This document shows positions 43,537 to 52,900 of a stretch of DNA of 64,000 bases, piece after piece; position 1 is the stretch's first letter; every line of letters starts with the position of its first letter. A program made the translations under genes and the position numbers. The notes under the pieces are model-generated. The model ran no database searches and had not been told where the DNA came from. It saw nothing but the letters and a program-made list of their open reading frames with translations. The stretch comes from G963674665 sp964609625. GTDB taxonomy: Bacteria > Desulfobacterota > Desulfovibrionia > Desulfovibrionales > Desulfovibrionaceae. The stretch spans positions 1-64,000 of the forward strand of contig CAZSRS010000011.1 in the NCBI GenBank assembly GCA_964609625.1. The letters are read 5' to 3'.

Positions 43537-44979
43537 ATGTTCAGGCGTTGGAATGCACCCGCCGGATACAGGGACGTGCTGCGCGTGAGCCTGCCCCTGG
43601 TGGTCAGCTTCGGCTCCATCACCCTGATGCAGTTCACGGACCGCCTCTTCCTGGGCAACTACTCCCTGGAGGCCATCGCCGCGGCCATGCCAGCCGGCAT
43701 CGTCTCCTTCCTCTTCCTTTGCCTGTTCATGGGCACGGCTGAATACGTGGGCGTGTTCATCGCCCAGTACACGGGCATGGGTAAACCGGAGCGCGTGGGC
43801 GATTCCCTCTGGCAGGGGATCCACTTCGCCCTGGGATCCACCGTGTTCCTGTTGTTGGGCGCGCTTTTGGCCGAACCCATCTTTGCCTGGAGCGGCCACC
43901 CCCCCGAGGTGCAAGAACTGGAGGTGATCTATTTCCGCATCCTGATGCTGGGCAACGGCCTGGTCATGTTCCAGGCCGTGTTCTCCTGTTTCTATTCGGG
44001 GCGCGGTCTGACCCGCACCGTGATGCTGGTGAACCTGCTCGGCGCCCTGGTGAACATCCCCCTGGACTACGCCATGATCAACGGCTTCCAGCTCTTCGGC
44101 TTCACCCTGTTTCCGGAAATGGGCATCGCGGGCGCGGGTCTGGCTACAGTCATCGCCTGGCTGGTGATGACGATCTTCTACATGGTGCTGCTCTTCAGCC
44201 GGGAGAACGAGCGGTGCTACAAGGTGCGCAGCGCCTGGCGATTCGACCGCGAACTCTTCGGCCGCTTAATGCGCTTCGGCCTGCCGGGGGGCGTGCACTT
44301 TTTCCTGGACATCTTTTCCGTGACTTTTTTCATCTACATGATCGGTCGGCTGGGCACGGCCGAACTGGCGGCCACCAACATCGTCTTCGCCCTGAACTCC
44401 CTGGCCTTCATGCCCATGGTCGGCTTTTCCGTAGGTGTGAGCGTCCTGGTGGGGCAGGCCCTGGGGCGGGAGACCGTGGACGAGGCCTCCTACGCCACCT
44501 GGAGCACCCTGCACATGGTTCTGGGGTATATGCTCCTGTTGGCGACCGTCTTCGTGTTCTTGCCCGAGCCCCTGCTGCGGCTTTTTCAACCCAGGGACTT
44601 GAGCGCGGCCGAGTACGCGCCGATCATGGACAAAGGCGTGCTCCTGCTGCGGCTGGTCGCGCTCTACTCCCTGTTCGACGCCATGGTCATGGTCTTCTAC
44701 GGCGTGCTCAAGGGCGCCGGCGACAGCCGTTTCGTGATGTTCGCCATTGCCGGACTCTCGCTGTTCGTGATGGTGCTCCCCGTGACCGTGGCCGTATACC
44801 TGCTGGGAGCGGGGCTGATCACCCTATGGGTCATCTTCACTTGCTACATCGTGGGCCTGGCCGTGCTCCTGGGCTTGCGCTACCGGGCCGGAGTGTGGAA
44901 AAATCTGCGGGTGGTGGGCGAATGGGAGCGCGTGATCCCTTCCGATACATGCGGCACGCCCGATACGCCGACCTGTTGA
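43537..44979 (+). CDS. MATE family multidrug/drug:cation antiporter
   Basis: A 480-residue inner-membrane transporter with about 12 hydrophobic segments in two similar halves, as in NorM-type MATE proteins. Landmarks are LPLVVSFGSITLMQFTDRLF at the N-terminus and, in the second half, FGLPGGVHFFLDIFS and GFSVGVSVLVGQALGRE. It would export cationic compounds with Na+ or H+ uptake. GGAG ten bases before the ATG supports the start. The yajQ gene follows after 16 bases. Confidence 0.92.
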   Translation: MFRRWNAPAGYRDVLRVSLPLVVSFGSITLMQFTDRLFLGNYSLEAIAAAMPAGIVSFLFLCLFMGTAEYVGVFIAQYTGMGKPERVGDSLWQGIHFALGSTVFLLLGALLAEPIFAWSGHPPEVQELEVIYFRILMLGNGLVMFQAVFSCFYSGRGLTRTVMLVNLLGALVNIPLDYAMINGFQLFGFTLFPEMGIAGAGLATVIAWLVMTIFYMVLLFSRENERCYKVRSAWRFDRELFGRLMRFGLPGGVHFFLDIFSVTFFIYMIGRLGTAELAATNIVFALNSLAFMPMVGFSVGVSVLVGQALGRETVDEASYATWSTLHMVLGYMLLLATVFVFLPEPLLRLFQPRDLSAAEYAPIMDKGVLLLRLVALYSLFDAMVMVFYGVLKGAGDSRFVMFAIAGLSLFVMVLPVTVAVYLLGAGLITLWVIFTCYIVGLAVLLGLRYRAGVWKNLRVVGEWERVIPSDTCGTPDTPTC

Positions 44980-44995
44980 AAAAAGGAGAACATCG

Positions 44996-45487
44996 ATGCC
45001 ATCATTCGATATCGTCAGTCGCGTGGACCTGCAGGAAATGGACAACGCGGTGAACAACGTAAAAAAGGAACTGGACACCCGCTACGACTTCCGCGGGATA
45101 CACACCGAAATCGTCCTGAACCGCAAGGACAAGCAGATCAGCGTGACCACCGGGGACGAGATGAAATACCGGGCCGTACGCGAGCTGCTCATCACCCACT
45201 GCGTACGGCGCAAGGTGGACCCCAAGGCCCTGGAATTCGGGGAACCCGAACCCGCGGCCAAAACCCAGGTACGCGGGGTGGTGAAGATCAAGGAAGGCGT
45301 GGAAAAGACCGTGGCCCAGCGCATCGTCAAGCTGGTCAAGGACCTCAAGCTCAAGGTCCAGACCCAGATCCAGGACGAGCAGGTACGTGTCACGGGCAAG
45401 AAGATCGACGACCTCCAGGCCGTGATCAAGGTCGTGGAGGCCGAGGACTTCGGCATCCCCTTGCAGTACGTGAACATGAAGAGCTGA
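44996..45487 (+). CDS. yajQ: YajQ family nucleotide-binding protein
   Basis: A 163-residue cytoplasmic protein of the YajQ family; members bind RNA or nucleotides and some bind c-di-GMP. Family landmarks: MPSFDIVSRVDLQEMDNAVN, TRYDFRGI and the C-terminal DDLQAVI and DFGIPLQYVN. Length is typical. AAGGAG seven bases before the ATG is a strong ribosome site. It follows the MATE gene closely and may be cotranscribed. The specific ligand here is unknown. Confidence 0.93.
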   Translation: MPSFDIVSRVDLQEMDNAVNNVKKELDTRYDFRGIHTEIVLNRKDKQISVTTGDEMKYRAVRELLITHCVRRKVDPKALEFGEPEPAAKTQVRGVVKIKEGVEKTVAQRIVKLVKDLKLKVQTQIQDEQVRVTGKKIDDLQAVIKVVEAEDFGIPLQYVNMKS

Positions 45488-45514
45488 GGACAGCGAGTAT
45501 CCAACCCCCAGCCG

Positions 45515-46369
45515 TCACCGCTTCACAAAGTTGAAGGCCAGGCCCTCGCAGTGGGTGTCGCCGCCAGCCGCGGGGCGATATTCCAGCCGCTTGCGCACGC
45601 AGGCCACCACGTCGTCGCGGAAGATCACCCAGAGACGGCCGTAGTTGTAGCCCAGGTAGTTGGGACCGGGATTGTACTTCACGGCTCGTGGCTGTCCCAG
45701 GAGGCGCTCCACCTCGCTTCTGGTCATACCCTTGTCGCAAAGCTCCGCCACCAGGCGAGTGCTGCGCTCCACGTCGCGCTCCAATTCCTGTTTTGCGGTG
45801 TAGGGATCGGTCGCGGGCCTTGACGCAGGCACGGGGCGCGTCGTGTCCGGCTGCATGCCCGTTGTCACCGGCTCAGGCTCCGGTCCCCCGGCGGTCTCCA
45901 CGGGCGTGGCCGCGGGCGAGGTCGCTTGGTGCAGCAACGAGGTATCGCCCCCCTGCGCCGCGAGCCGTCGCTCCGCAAGCTCGTCCAGCCGCGCCTTGAC
46001 CTCGGCGGGGCGCACCGTGCCGGTCACGGTCAGGGTCAGGGCCATGCTCCCTCCGTCCATGACGATCTCTTCCTTGTCGAGTTCCACGCGCAGTAGCGCG
46101 GCCGTGAAGGAAAGCACCTCGTCCTCGGCGAGTTGAAAGTTCCGCGCCCTGCTCAGTACTTCCACATAGGCGCCGGCCTGCTCGGCGATCCTGCGCTTGG
46201 CCTCGTTCAGACAAGCGACGCGCGCCTGGTTCTTGGATTCGCTGTCCCCCATGACATAGGTGTGGGTCACTGTGATGCGCTCGTCCCCGCCCTCCGGTAC
46301 CGCGTGTTGCGCCGCGGCCGGGATCGGCATGGTCAAGAGAAGCATGAGGAAAAGATGGAATCGCCGCAT
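45515..46369 (-). CDS. Exported protein with BamE/SmpA-like C-terminal motif
   Basis: A 284-residue secreted protein. The signal peptide is MRRFHLFLMLLLTMPIPAAA, with cleavage before QHAV; there is no lipobox. The N-terminal domain (about 25-160) is of a type seen in envelope proteins with repeated Ala/Glu helices (ACLNEAKRRIAEQAGAY). A Pro/Thr-rich linker follows. The last about 65 residues (DKGMTRSEVERLLGQPRAVK, then YNYGRLWVIFRDD) resemble the BamE/SmpA fold. Function unknown. The ATG at 46369 is chosen because the signal peptide starts there. It converges with yajQ and follows the MBL-fold gene by 58 bases. Confidence 0.7.
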   Translation of the reverse strand: MRRFHLFLMLLLTMPIPAAAQHAVPEGGDERITVTHTYVMGDSESKNQARVACLNEAKRRIAEQAGAYVEVLSRARNFQLAEDEVLSFTAALLRVELDKEEIVMDGGSMALTLTVTGTVRPAEVKARLDELAERRLAAQGGDTSLLHQATSPAATPVETAGGPEPEPVTTGMQPDTTRPVPASRPATDPYTAKQELERDVERSTRLVAELCDKGMTRSEVERLLGQPRAVKYNPGPNYLGYNYGRLWVIFRDDVVACVRKRLEYRPAAGGDTHCEGLAFNFVKR

Positions 46370-46427
46370 GGTCAAACCTTTTTCCGTGCAGCGTTGCACG
46401 AACCGTTCCAGGGGGTGGATAACCTTG

Positions 46428-47273
46428 TCAGACCTCGAAGACCATGTCCTGCCCCACGGCGAAACACTCGATCCGCTGGTTGCGGCTGTCGAGAATCCGT
46501 CGGCAATCCTCCACGATGCGGTCCAAGGCGTCGTCGTGGCGGTCCTGGTTGTGGTGGAAAAGCCCGAAGCGTCTGACTCCGGCGTCGCAAGCCAGTTGCA
46601 GGGCGTCGATGTAGGTGGAGTGCCCCCAGCCACGGGTCACGGCGTAGTCGGTCTCGGTATATTCCGCGTCGTGGATCAGCAGGTCCGCGCCGGCGCAGAA
46701 CTCCACGTATTCTCGATAGGGGCGTCCTCCACGGTGGACAAAGCCCAACTCGTTGTCCGTGAGGAAGACGAAGGCAGTGCCGTAATCCGTGAACTTGTAG
46801 CCCTGCCCAAGGTTGGGGTGGCTCAGGGGGATGGTGCTCACCTCCAATCCGTGCAGTTCCATGGTGTTCCCTTCGGTGCAGGTGGCCATGTATTCCACAT
46901 CGGCCAGAAGCCTGTCAAAAGGCACCGGGAAATAGGGGGGCGCCATGGTCTTGCCCAACAGGGACTGCATGTTGCCCTGCTCCATGGGGCAGCCGTGCAC
47001 GGTGATCCTGGCGCCGGGCTGATGTACGGGCTTGAAGAACGGAAAGCCCAGGATATGGTCCCAGTGGGCGTGGGTGAAGAGCATGGTGCAGGAGAGCCGC
47101 CCCTCGGCGAGCAGTTCGTTGCCCAGCCTACGGATACCGGTGCCGGCGTCCACCACGATGATTTCCCCGCTCCGCGTGCGAAGCTCCATGCAGGTGGTGT
47201 CGCCGCCATAGGTCACGTACTGCCTGCCAGATACCGCTATGGATCCCCGAGCCCCCCAACAACGGATGCGCAT
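46428..47273 (-). CDS. Metallo-beta-lactamase-fold hydrolase
   Basis: A 281-residue MBL-fold protein of the PhnP/RNase Z-like branch. It starts MRIRCWGARGSIAVSG and has the metal motif THAHWDHILG (HxHxDH), VSTIPLSHPN, LIHDAEY and a final GLFHHN His. All five or six metal ligands are visible, so it should be an active phosphodiesterase-type enzyme, substrate unknown. The ATG at 47273 matches the usual N-terminus; the ribosome site is weak. It is divergent from the aminopeptidase gene. Confidence 0.88.
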   Translation of the reverse strand: MRIRCWGARGSIAVSGRQYVTYGGDTTCMELRTRSGEIIVVDAGTGIRRLGNELLAEGRLSCTMLFTHAHWDHILGFPFFKPVHQPGARITVHGCPMEQGNMQSLLGKTMAPPYFPVPFDRLLADVEYMATCTEGNTMELHGLEVSTIPLSHPNLGQGYKFTDYGTAFVFLTDNELGFVHRGGRPYREYVEFCAGADLLIHDAEYTETDYAVTRGWGHSTYIDALQLACDAGVRRFGLFHHNQDRHDDALDRIVEDCRRILDSRNQRIECFAVGQDMVFEV

Positions 47274-47501
47274 GGCTTTTCTCGTATATAGCCCCACACC
47301 GGGGGCAGTAATCGGTGTTCTGCTTCTCAAACATTCAGGGCACGATATCAGAACCGCGCAGCACCTGCCAGAAGATGATTTGTTGGAAAACATGGCGATC
47401 CCCCCGCCATTTGCCAAACCCTGCTCCAATGCCTACCTTGTACGTCACGGAACAGTGAACACATCCACACCGCACCATGCGAAACATCGAGGATCCCCGA
47501 A

Positions 47502-48722
47502 ATGATGGACACGTTGCCCCTCTGGCGCTGGGACCAGGAGACCTTGGAGCGATACGCCGACGTCCTGCTCTGGTCCCTGGGAATCGCCCGGAAAAAGGCG
47601 TTGCGCAAGAGCGAATTCATCCAGGTACGCTTTGATCTGCCCGCCTTGCCCCTGGCCGAAATGGTCGTGCGGCGCCTGCACGAAAAGGGACAGATTCCCC
47701 TGCCCGTGGCCGAACCCACCGCGTGCATGCAGCATGACCGACTCCTCCACGCCAACAACAAGCGCCTGGCCATGGAAACCCCGGGCGAGCGCGAACTCCT
47801 GGGCGCCCTGGCCGGGAGCATCAGGATCATGGCGCCCCAGTCCCTGACCCACCTGCAAGGTATAGACCCGGAACAGAGCGATATCGCCCAACGGGGGCGC
47901 AAGCCCCTGGAAAACATCCTCCACCAGCGGGAGCAGGCAGGCGACTACGCCTGGACCATCGGTGTCTACCCCAGCCAGGGAGCGGCCGAGTCCTGCGGCA
48001 TGACCATGGAGGATTACGCCCGGCAAATCGAACTCTCCTGCATGCTGGAGCGCGGCGCCCCGGTCATGGAATGGATCCAACTTCGACGCAAGCTGCAAGC
48101 CGTCACCGACGCCCTCAACGCCCTGCCCACCAGCGGCCTGCGCGTGCAGTCCGAGAATATCGACCTGCTGCTCAGCCTGGGGGAGCGGCGACGCTGGGTC
48201 TGCTTCACGGGGCGCAACATGCCGAGCTTCGAGATCTACACCTCCCCGGACTGGCGCGGAACAGAGGGTCGCTATTACGCCGACCTCCCCTGCCACCGTT
48301 ACGGTTACCGCATCTCCGGGCTCTCCCTGGAATTCCGACGCGGCGAGGCCGTGACCGTCCAGGCCAAGGAAGGCCTTATCCCGGCCAGGGAGCAGCTGCG
48401 TCTGGACCCCGGCGCCAACAAGCCCGGCGAGTTCTCGCTGGTGGACAAGCGCTTCTCTCCCATCAACGCCTACATGGCCAACGCCCTCTACGACGAAAAC
48501 CATGGCGGGGAACACGGCAGCTGCCACCTGGCCCTGGGGCAGGCCTACGCCAACACGTATGCCGCCCCCCAAACCCTGAGCATGGAGGCCGCGCGCACGT
48601 TCGGCTTCAACTACTCCTCCCTGCATTGGGACCTGGTCAACACCGAGCCCAAGGAGGTCCACGCCCTGTTGCGCGGCGGCGGCAAAGAGCTGATCTATGC
48701 CGAAGGACAGTTCACCTTCTGA
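47502..48722 (+). CDS. M29 family metallo-aminopeptidase
   Basis: A 406-residue protein of the AmpS/aminopeptidase T (M29) family, cytoplasmic dimetal exopeptidases. Landmarks: RNMPSFEIYTSPDWRGTEG, the Glu in NKPGEFSLVD, GGEHGSCHLALGQ with a metal His, and SLHWDLV with His and Asp ligands. These match the metal-site order of the family. Start at 47502, where ATGATG makes the first or second codon possible. It is monocistronic, ending before an AT-rich tract and the sigma-54 activator gene. Confidence 0.87.
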   Translation: MMDTLPLWRWDQETLERYADVLLWSLGIARKKALRKSEFIQVRFDLPALPLAEMVVRRLHEKGQIPLPVAEPTACMQHDRLLHANNKRLAMETPGERELLGALAGSIRIMAPQSLTHLQGIDPEQSDIAQRGRKPLENILHQREQAGDYAWTIGVYPSQGAAESCGMTMEDYARQIELSCMLERGAPVMEWIQLRRKLQAVTDALNALPTSGLRVQSENIDLLLSLGERRRWVCFTGRNMPSFEIYTSPDWRGTEGRYYADLPCHRYGYRISGLSLEFRRGEAVTVQAKEGLIPAREQLRLDPGANKPGEFSLVDKRFSPINAYMANALYDENHGGEHGSCHLALGQAYANTYAAPQTLSMEAARTFGFNYSSLHWDLVNTEPKEVHALLRGGGKELIYAEGQFTF

Positions 48723-48801
48723 TCGAGGGGCCCTGCACGTCAAACTGCGCAAGGGGCAATGGATAATTTTTTTTAAACTTTTTTTATAAAAATTGCTCCA
48801 G

Positions 48802-48816
48802 AGGCATTGACTTTGT
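48802..48816 (+). promoter_or_regulatory. Weak sigma-54-like element before the activator gene
   Basis: AGGC-N7-TTGT (48802-48816) follows an AT-rich tract (T-rich block 48763-48792). The spacing is right for sigma-54, but both elements deviate from TGGC/TTGC. Same -12 deviation as the element before glnA. Speculative. Confidence 0.2.
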
Positions 48817-48873
48817 GTCATAACATTGACAGTCAGGATTAAAACACAATTCTTCCACGCCGCCGGAGTGAAG

Positions 48874-49881
48874 ATGCTTCCAAACCCAGGCCAGATCATC
48901 GGCGAGAGCGAGGTTCTCAAGGATTGCTTCAAGATCCTCAGGAAAGTCGCGCCCACCGACAGCACCGTGCTGGTGACCGGCGAGTCCGGCACAGGCAAGG
49001 AACTCCTGGTGCGCGCCCTGCACGCGCACAGCCACCGCCGGGACAAGCCCTTCATCCCCATCAACTGCGGCGCCATCCCCAGAGAGCTGCTCGAATCAGA
49101 ACTCTTCGGACACGAGAAAGGGGCCTTTACCCACGCCATCCGCTCCCGCGCGGGACGTTTCGAACTTGCCGAAGGCGGCACCGTGTTCCTGGACGAAATC
49201 GGCGAAATGGATCTCAACCTGCAAGTCAAGATCCTGCGGGTGATACAGGAGAAAGAATTCGAACGCGTAGGAGGCTCCACACCCAAAAAGGTGGATGTGC
49301 GCATCGTGGCTGCCACCAACCGCGACCTGGAGGTCGAGGTCGCGGCGGGCAGGTTCCGCGAGGATCTCTTCTACCGCCTCAACGTCATTCCCATCACCCT
49401 CCCCCCCCTGCGCGATCGCGACAACGACATCATGCTGCTGGCCAACCACTTTCTCAGACGCTTCTGCGCAAAACGGGGCCATGTGGAACTCCGCCTCGGC
49501 GACGAGGCGGCAGGGTTGCTCATGTCCTATTCCTGGCCGGGCAATGTCCGGGAACTGGAAAATTTCATCGAGCGCATGAGCATTCTCTGCGAAAACGAGT
49601 GCATCATGCCCGAGGACCTGCCGCCCAAGATCCTCAAGGAAGCTGGAGCCGAACTGCCAAAAAAGCCTCTTGCTCCGGTCCGGCAGGGATTTGTCTGGCC
49701 CTGCATCCAGGACCTGAACAAACACGAACTCGGGCTCAAGGAGTTTCTCGACCAAATCGAGGATCGCCTGCTGCGCGAGGCCCTGGAACTCGCCGGCGGG
49801 ATCAAGAACCAAGCCGCGGAGATACTGGGCATCAAGCGCACCACGCTGATTGAAAAACTGAAAAAGAAAAACCTGGACTAG
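48874..49881 (+). CDS. Sigma-54-dependent transcriptional activator without receiver domain
   Basis: A 335-residue AAA+ enhancer-binding protein, PspF-like: the ATPase domain begins near residue 7 with no sensory domain. Walker A GESGTGKE (36-43) and Walker B VFLDEIGE (104-111) are intact. The sigma-54 contact loop is GAFTHA (83-88) rather than GAFTGA, with Arg-finger region FREDLFYRLNV. A Fis-type helix-turn-helix ends the protein (GGIKNQAAEILGIKRTTLIEKL). The ATG at 48874 has CGGAG just upstream. It precedes the large TPR protein gene by 68 bases. Confidence 0.9.
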   Translation: MLPNPGQIIGESEVLKDCFKILRKVAPTDSTVLVTGESGTGKELLVRALHAHSHRRDKPFIPINCGAIPRELLESELFGHEKGAFTHAIRSRAGRFELAEGGTVFLDEIGEMDLNLQVKILRVIQEKEFERVGGSTPKKVDVRIVAATNRDLEVEVAAGRFREDLFYRLNVIPITLPPLRDRDNDIMLLANHFLRRFCAKRGHVELRLGDEAAGLLMSYSWPGNVRELENFIERMSILCENECIMPEDLPPKILKEAGAELPKKPLAPVRQGFVWPCIQDLNKHELGLKEFLDQIEDRLLREALELAGGIKNQAAEILGIKRTTLIEKLKKKNLD

Positions 49882-49949
49882 CCACGGGCGGCCACGGGCT
49901 CAGTTCCAGGGCGCCAGGCACTTGCATGGTTTTTGCTTATATTGATAGC

Positions 49950-52900
49950 ATGAGGTTTCCATACCGCGCCAGCCGGCTCTGGTCTCTTGTCCTGCTCTTG
50001 CTGTTCCTGCTCCCCGTGGGGCAGGCCCACGGACTTACGCACTACTGGGGCAAGCATCCGGACAAGGAACGCCTGGTCATCGTTTTCGACGACACTATTC
50101 CGACGTATACAGTCAAACGCACGGACCAAAAATCCATCACCTTGGTCCTGCCCCAGGGGTATTGGCAGTCTCACGAGAAACCACAGGCCAACACCTTTGG
50201 CTCCGCCAAACTCCTGTCCAACGTGGTCGTCACCCCCGAGGGCCTGCGTATCGACCTGAAGACCAACGCCTTCGGCTACATCCAGTTCCCCCTGGACGAT
50301 CGCGGCAAGCTGGTGGTGGATATCTTCCCCGATCCCATCGGCGCCAAATGGAAGCCCGAGGCCGAGGCCCCGGCCCAGCCCACCCCGCCAGCCGCACCAT
50401 GGGAACAGGCCGTTCAAGAAGAGGGCGTAAAGCCCGGTTCAGCCCTGCAAAAACTCTTGGAACAGCGCGAGCGCTCGGCCCAGATGCCCACTCAGCCGGC
50501 CGGCCCCCTGGCCGACGAACCCGAGACTTCCCCATCGCTGCCGACTCAGCCCGAAATCCCAACGCCACAACCCCAACCAGTGGCGGAGCCGCAACCCGAA
50601 CCCCTGCCCGCGCCCCCTGCCGCGCAGACACCAGATCCTGAAGCGACTTCCCAGGCGACCTCGCAACCGGGGCCTGAAGCTTCACCCCTGCCCCAACCTG
50701 CGCCCTCCACCGCCGGTCCCCAGCCTCAAGAGCGCACCAGTACCAAACAGGACAAGGGCCGTCCGGGCAGCTTCTTTTCCGTGCCCTATTCGTATCGCGC
50801 CCCCATCTCGCGCTCGGGGCCGCAGGAGCTGAACAACGACGGCCAGCCCTTGCCGCAACCGGACGTGAACGCACCGCCCACTCCGGCCGCACCGCGCATG
50901 CCCGACGAACGTGACAATCAGAGTGACGCCGGAGCCGGTGTATCCCCTCTGGCGGCAGCCACGGCCCAAACCGGCCCCGAACGGCCGCAAACCGGCATGC
51001 AGCGCCTGCTCGAAGGCGCGCACTTCGGCATCGCTCTGGCCCACGCGCAGGAGCAGGCCGGGCTGCGCCAGACCTTTGACCCCGAAACCCCGCAGCCGTC
51101 GGAAGAACTCGACCAGCCCGATACGCAAATCGCTCCACGGCCCGGGCCCCAGGAAGCGGGAGACTTTACCCTGCGCGCCATCATGGCCCCGAAGGACCAG
51201 ACCCTGCCCGCCCCCGTGCAGCGTATCGGCTCAAGCCGCGATGTTCGTAAAGACCCCATGGAGCAGGCCACTGCACCCCTCCCGGAGGTGGAACAGGAAC
51301 TCCCACCTGATGCGCCCGACGCCCAGACGGAAATCCAGACGGAAGCGCAGCCCGAAGTGCGGGTCCAGGTACAGCCAGAAGCCCAGCCTTTCCCTGAAGC
51401 CGCGGCAGAGGTGCTGGAGCCCGCTTCTTCTCCGGAACCCGAGCAGGCCGCCGCGCCTGAAACGGTCGAACCCGCTGTCCAGGCCGACGCACCTGCCATG
51501 GAGGAGACCACGGCGGCACAGGCCCCGGCGGCCACGGATGCTCCTGAACAGGCTGACCAGGCGATACGGGCAGATCAAGGCGACCAAGAACAAGCCCAGG
51601 AACCCGACGTGCGGGAGATGCTCGAACTCCAGAAGCAGCTTACCGACGGTGCCGCCAAGGAGCAGGAAGGGCCGAGCTTCGAGGAGACGTTGCTTTCCGG
51701 ACGCGCCGCACTGGCCAACGAGGATTACGAAAACGCCCTGGTGATATTCACCGGGCTCAAGCAGCATGCCAACCTGCCCAAGGAGTTGGTGGAGGACGTT
51801 GTCTACAACCTTGCCGAGGCACTCTATGCCGTGCACCGCAACGATCTCCGGGAAAACTACTCCAGGATCGTCAATGCATACACAGAGGCAATGAACAACA
51901 ACCTGGAGTCCACACGCGTGCCCGAGGCATTGTTCAAACTCGGACTCCTGAACCTCAAGGTGGACAACCCCCGCGAAGCCGAGGCCTACTTCAACATCCT
52001 CAAGCGCAAGTATCCGGATGACGACCGCATTCCCCTGATCCACTACTACTGGGGGGAGTACCACTTCGACCGCAAGGATTTTCAGCGGGCAGCCGACGAA
52101 TTCCAGTACATCGTGCAGAAATTTCCAGATAACCGCTTCGTGCGAGAGGCCTCGGTGGGCCTGGCCCGCTCCCTGCACAACCTGGGGTACGAGGAACAGG
52201 CCCAGGAGATCGTCGATTACATCGAAAAGCGCTGGCCCCGCTACTATGTGGAATACCCTCCCCTGCTGCGACTCTTCGGCGACGTGAACTACAAGGTGGG
52301 GATGAAGGATCGGGCCAAACTGAATTACTGGACCTATTACAACCTCGACCCGGACGGCGAGGACGCCGACATCGTCCTGGCCCGGCTCGGCGACATCTAT
52401 CTGGACCTCGGCGACACCAATACCGCCAAGGAACTTTACGAGATGGCCGTGGAGAAATTCCCGGACAGGGAGGGCGGGCTCATCGCCCAGATGCGTCTGG
52501 CCGAGCAGGGTGTCTACGACGCGCCTACCATCGCCGACATGTTCAGTGTCTTCGACCGCCCCTACAGCCTGCAACCGGCCCAGGTCTATGAACGCATCGT
52601 CACGCGGTTCCCCAACAGCGAACTGGCTCCGCTGGCCCAGGTCAAGCTGGCTATGTGGCATCTCTGGAACAAACGCTACCGCGACGCCCTGGAGGCCGCC
52701 CAGACCTTCCAGCAAAAATTCCCAGGCAACGCGCTCATGGACAATACCAGGACCGTGGCCATGCAGGCGTTCTCATCACTTGTGCTCCAGGACCTGCGGG
52801 AGGAGAACTACCAATCCGTGGTCAACCTCTGGGATGCCAATTCCATTCTTTCCAGCCAGGAGGAGCAGTTGCCCCCGGAGACGCGCATCGGCCTGGCCAC

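Noticed and set aside
47445..49319. 624-codon open frame on minus across the M29 peptidase and sigma-54 activator genes
   Set aside because: Both plus-strand genes have complete motif sets; the minus frame is an antisense shadow crossing an AT-rich intergenic tract.
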